Of a stretch of DNA of 8,530 nt, positions 6,872 through 8,530 are shown one piece after another. Source of the stretch: Chlorobiota bacterium (GTDB lineage: Bacteria > Bacteroidota > Bacteroidia > Bacteroidales > B39-G9). The translations under genes and the position numbers were made by a program. The notes under the pieces are model-generated. The model was not told the origin of the DNA, did not search any database, and was given only the letters and a program-made list of their open reading frames with translations. The stretch is taken from assembly GCA_030632095.1 (NCBI GenBank), contig DAOVJU010000121.1:1-8530 (forward strand), given 5' to 3'. Numbering within the stretch: position 1 is the stretch's first letter; the number at the start of each line of letters is the position of its first letter.

Positions 6872-6879
6872 CAAAAGTA
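6872..6879 (-). promoter_or_regulatory. Probable -7 box of the rbfA promoter
   Basis: On the minus strand this reads TACTTTTG, a full match to the Bacteroidota sigma-ABfr -7 consensus TAnnTTTG, 24 bp from the rbfA ATG. No convincing -33 TTTG lies at the usual 19-21 bp distance; the nearest (ATTG at 6910-6907) is 27 bp away. The call rests on the -7 box and position. Confidence 0.5.
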
Positions 6880-6937
6880 AAAAAAGAAAAATTGATTCTG
6901 TTGATTCAATTTAACAATTTAAGGAAAGCATGAAAGA

Positions 6938-6969
6938 ATTGGAAATTATACGCTTTATCAATAAATTTG
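6938..6969 (+). promoter_or_regulatory. Probable promoter of the secreted-protein gene
   Basis: TAAATTTG (6962-6969) is a full match to the Bacteroidota -7 consensus TAnnTTTG. ATTG (6938-6941), 20 bp upstream, is a three-of-four match to the -33 TTTG. Initiation a few bases downstream would leave a leader of about 20 nt before the ATG at 6997. It is divergent from the rbfA promoter. Confidence 0.6.
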
Positions 6970-6996
6970 TATATTAAATAATAAATCAAATAAACC

Positions 6997-8076
6997 ATGA
7001 CAAAACGTAATCTTTTAACCCTGCTAATTGTTTTTATTACTGGCAATATTTTTTCTCAAATCACTTACGAATACGAAGATTTTGCTATTGCCGGTGAAAC
7101 TTTTACCATAAATACGAAGTTTTATGATCCTTTTGATTCTGTATTTATAACTGATTTCAACGATAACTGGGATTTTTCAGCCTTTGAAACAGACTCCGTT
7201 GATTCGGTAAGGTTTGTCTTGCCCGGCGAAACAGATTTTGCTGATTATTTCCCAAATGCTAATTTAAGTATGATACAGGAAGATGGTACTTTGCTATTTC
7301 TAAATAGCACGGAATCAGGAGTGCAGTTGTTGGGGGCAGCTGCCGATTATGCGGGAATTGAAGTTCCATTTTTATATCCTCTTGAAGATAATTTTATGCT
7401 GACGCAGTTTCCCGCGAATTATGGTGATGAATATGAAAACTCTACATCTTTTTCGGTAACTGACACACCTGAAAATCTAGGGCTTGACCTGGATAGTTTA
7501 GTATTGCCTATTGACTCCATACGAATTGTTGTTTCTTTATCTGATGAAAGCAATATAGATGGTTACGGGATAGTAAAATTACCATTTGGAGAATTTGATT
7601 GTTTGAAAGAAAACAGAATGGAGATATTCAATGTAAGCACTGAAGTCTTAGTAATAGGATATTGGATTTCACTGTCAGATTTTTCGTTCAGTGATACTAC
7701 ACGTGCCTACAGATGGCTGGCAAAAGAATATGGTTACCCTATAGCAGAAGTCTATGCATCAATTGACGATTTCGTTTTAGCAGTTACATTTATTGATGAC
7801 GACCTTTCAAAAATTATTATTGCTGATCTTTCAAATAATCTTTTAGTTTATCCAAATCCGGTAAAAAATATGCTTTATATTCAATGGCCCACAAATGATT
7901 TTTCACATCAAATCACGATAACTGATCTGGGCGGTAAAATTATTAAGACTTCATTGCAAGATATAACTGTAGGCCATGTTGATGTATCAACATTAGAACC
8001 CGGCAATTATATTATTTCAATAACAACCGGTTCAAACCATATAAAGTATAGCACAATGTTTAATATTGCCAGATAA
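6997..8076 (+). CDS. Secreted protein of unknown function with T9SS type A sorting domain
   Basis: The protein has 359 residues. Residues 1-20 form a signal peptide (MTKRNLLTLLIVFITGNIFS, cleavage before Gln21). The C-terminal region, about 280-359, is a type IX secretion (Por secretion system) sorting domain: LLVYPNP (282-288), ITDLGGKII, then LEPGNYIISI (333-342) and a final short strand. Such proteins cross the outer membrane through T9SS and lose this tail; many become anchored to A-LPS. The middle (21-280) is acidic and rich in Asp/Phe/Ser, beta-type, with no catalytic motif that I recognise. It has the GYGIVKLPFGEFDCLKE motif (189-205), a G-x-(V/L)-x-x-P-x-G-x-(F/Y)-D-x-L-(K/R) pattern recurring in Bacteroidota exported proteins of unknown function. 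It has its own promoter and is followed by tRNA-Leu. The sorting domain is certain; the function is unknown. Confidence 0.9.
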   Translation: MTKRNLLTLLIVFITGNIFSQITYEYEDFAIAGETFTINTKFYDPFDSVFITDFNDNWDFSAFETDSVDSVRFVLPGETDFADYFPNANLSMIQEDGTLLFLNSTESGVQLLGAAADYAGIEVPFLYPLEDNFMLTQFPANYGDEYENSTSFSVTDTPENLGLDLDSLVLPIDSIRIVVSLSDESNIDGYGIVKLPFGEFDCLKENRMEIFNVSTEVLVIGYWISLSDFSFSDTTRAYRWLAKEYGYPIAEVYASIDDFVLAVTFIDDDLSKIIIADLSNNLLVYPNPVKNMLYIQWPTNDFSHQITITDLGGKIIKTSLQDITVGHVDVSTLEPGNYIISITTGSNHIKYSTMFNIAR

Positions 8077-8115
8077 ATCAAGAGTATTATGTTATAAGCT
8101 TTAAACTTTGAGATA

Positions 8116-8147
8116 TTTGAGGATTTCAAAACATTTGGCTATATTCG
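8116..8147 (+). promoter_or_regulatory. Candidate promoter for tRNA-Leu
   Basis: TTTG (8116-8119), a 20-bp spacer and TATATTCG (8140-8147, one mismatch to TAnnTTTG) form a Bacteroidota-type promoter. It would start transcription about 80 nt before the tRNA, in the 156-bp gap after the secreted-protein gene. A second candidate closer to the tRNA is listed separately. Confidence 0.4.
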
Positions 8148-8182
8148 CAGCTCTAAAATTAAACCGGTATAAAATTCAATTT

Positions 8183-8213
8183 ATTGTACTTAACATCACA
8201 CAAAATCTATTTG
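8183..8213 (+). promoter_or_regulatory. Alternative promoter for tRNA-Leu
   Basis: ATTG (8183-8186), a 19-bp spacer and TCTATTTG (8206-8213) each differ from the -33 and -7 consensus by one base. It lies 20 bp before the mature tRNA 5' end, a good distance for a short tRNA leader. It competes with the candidate at 8116-8147. Confidence 0.3.
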
Positions 8214-8232
8214 CTCATATAAACATCAATTT

Positions 8233-8316
8233 GCCCGGATGGCGGAATTGGTAGACGCGCTGGTCTCAAACACCAGTGATAGCAATATCGTGCCGGTTCG
8301 ATCCCGGCTCCGGGTA
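8233..8316 (+). tRNA. tRNA-Leu, anticodon CAA
   Basis: The full 84-nt class II tRNA folds by eye. The acceptor stem is 8233-8239 with 8309-8315 (GCCCGGA/TCCGGGT, first pair G-U). The anticodon stem is 8260-8264 with 8272-8276, and the loop CTCAAAC places CAA at 8267-8269, reading UUG codons. The long variable arm (GATA/TATC, 8278-8281 with 8286-8289) is the leucine-type arm. The T stem is GCCGG/CCGGC with the loop TTCGATC. The discriminator is A8316. CCA is not encoded and must be added post-transcriptionally. Confidence 0.97.
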
Positions 8317-8325
8317 CAACAATAA

Positions 8326-8350
8326 TAAAACCCTCAACTAGAGGGTTTTA
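8326..8350 (+). terminator. Hairpin terminator after tRNA-Leu
   Basis: TAAAACCCTC (8326-8335) and GAGGGTTTTA (8341-8350) form a perfect 10-bp stem with a 5-nt loop, 9 bp after the tRNA. The T-run in the 3' arm continues into ATTTAT, as in intrinsic terminators. The symmetry of A-run and T-run means it could also work for transcripts coming from the right. Confidence 0.8.
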
Positions 8351-8409
8351 ATTTATACAGAAAGCTTAACCTGAATAATTTTATATTTGATGAAACGAAT
8401 GAAATACTT

Positions 8410-8530
8410 TTTCACTAGTATAAAATTTAGCTAAACATTTGTTTTTCAATTGTTTAGAATTAGTAAAATTTAACATTAGTAATTCAAATACCGTGGAACC
8501 CTCATTTTTATTCATTTTCTTTTTTGTACA
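8410..8530. repeat. 121-bp dispersed direct repeat, copy 2 (cut by window edge)
   Basis: This is the second copy of the repeat at 6333-6453, in the same orientation, with one base different (C8431 for T6354). The difference sits just outside the hairpin and changes a possible G-U closing pair into G-C on the plus-strand transcript. The left flank is unrelated to that of copy 1, so the shared border at TTTCACTA is real. The last 99 bases are identical to copy 1 up to the window end. Confidence 0.9.

Noticed and set aside
8392..8415. Copy 2 of the repeat followed by a duplicated methyltransferase start
   Set aside because: Both loci read GTG AAA and then diverge; the following bases align only about as well as AT-rich chance, so a gene-fragment duplication is not supported.

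Overview
The window looks like a piece of an AT-rich Bacteroidota chromosome, probably an uncultured Bacteroidia-type organism. The evidence is independent: a protein with a type IX secretion (Por) C-terminal sorting domain, periplasmic reg_prop/Y_Y_Y propeller sensors, promoters matching the Bacteroidota -7 box TAnnTTTG, no clear Shine-Dalgarno sequences before the starts, and a remnant of an S23-type four-helix-bundle gene. Genes run off the left edge, and a repeat runs off the right edge. The odd length and the repeat at the right edge suggest that edge is a contig end.

Layout. Positions 1-467 hold the C-terminal end of a SpoIIE-family PP2C-type phosphatase. A 481-bp gene-poor stretch (468-948) holds heptad-period A-rich repeats, a decayed S23 fragment on the minus strand, a small palindrome and a T-rich tract. 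Positions 949-4260 encode a complete paralogous receptor: signal peptide, periplasmic beta-propeller, Y_Y_Y domain, one membrane helix, coiled coil and SpoIIE phosphatase. It converges, with only 4 bp between stop codons, on a minus-strand cluster read right to left: rbfA (6847-6515), a Cys-less class I SAM methyltransferase (6338-5571) and a LolC/LolE/FtsX-type permease (5485-4265). Divergent from rbfA is a secreted T9SS-sorted protein (6997-8076), followed by tRNA-Leu(CAA) and a hairpin terminator.

How the parts relate. The two phosphatase genes are probably tandem one-protein sensors that turn a periplasmic signal into cytoplasmic Ser/Thr dephosphorylation; their partner (an anti-sigma-antagonist or other phosphoprotein) is not in view. 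The minus-strand cluster combines ribosome maturation (RbfA), a methyltransferase of unknown substrate and probable lipoprotein export, and may be one transcription unit, although a repeat sits inside it.

The most unusual item is a 121-bp direct repeat (6333-6453 and 8410-8530, 120/121 identical). One end of copy 1 supplies the GTG start codon of the methyltransferase. It contains a hairpin and has weak terminal inverted-repeat character, so it may be an undescribed small mobile or regulatory element. The last 99 bases of the window are identical to copy 1, which also suggests an assembly breakpoint there. I found no clear new defence, CRISPR or biosynthetic system.
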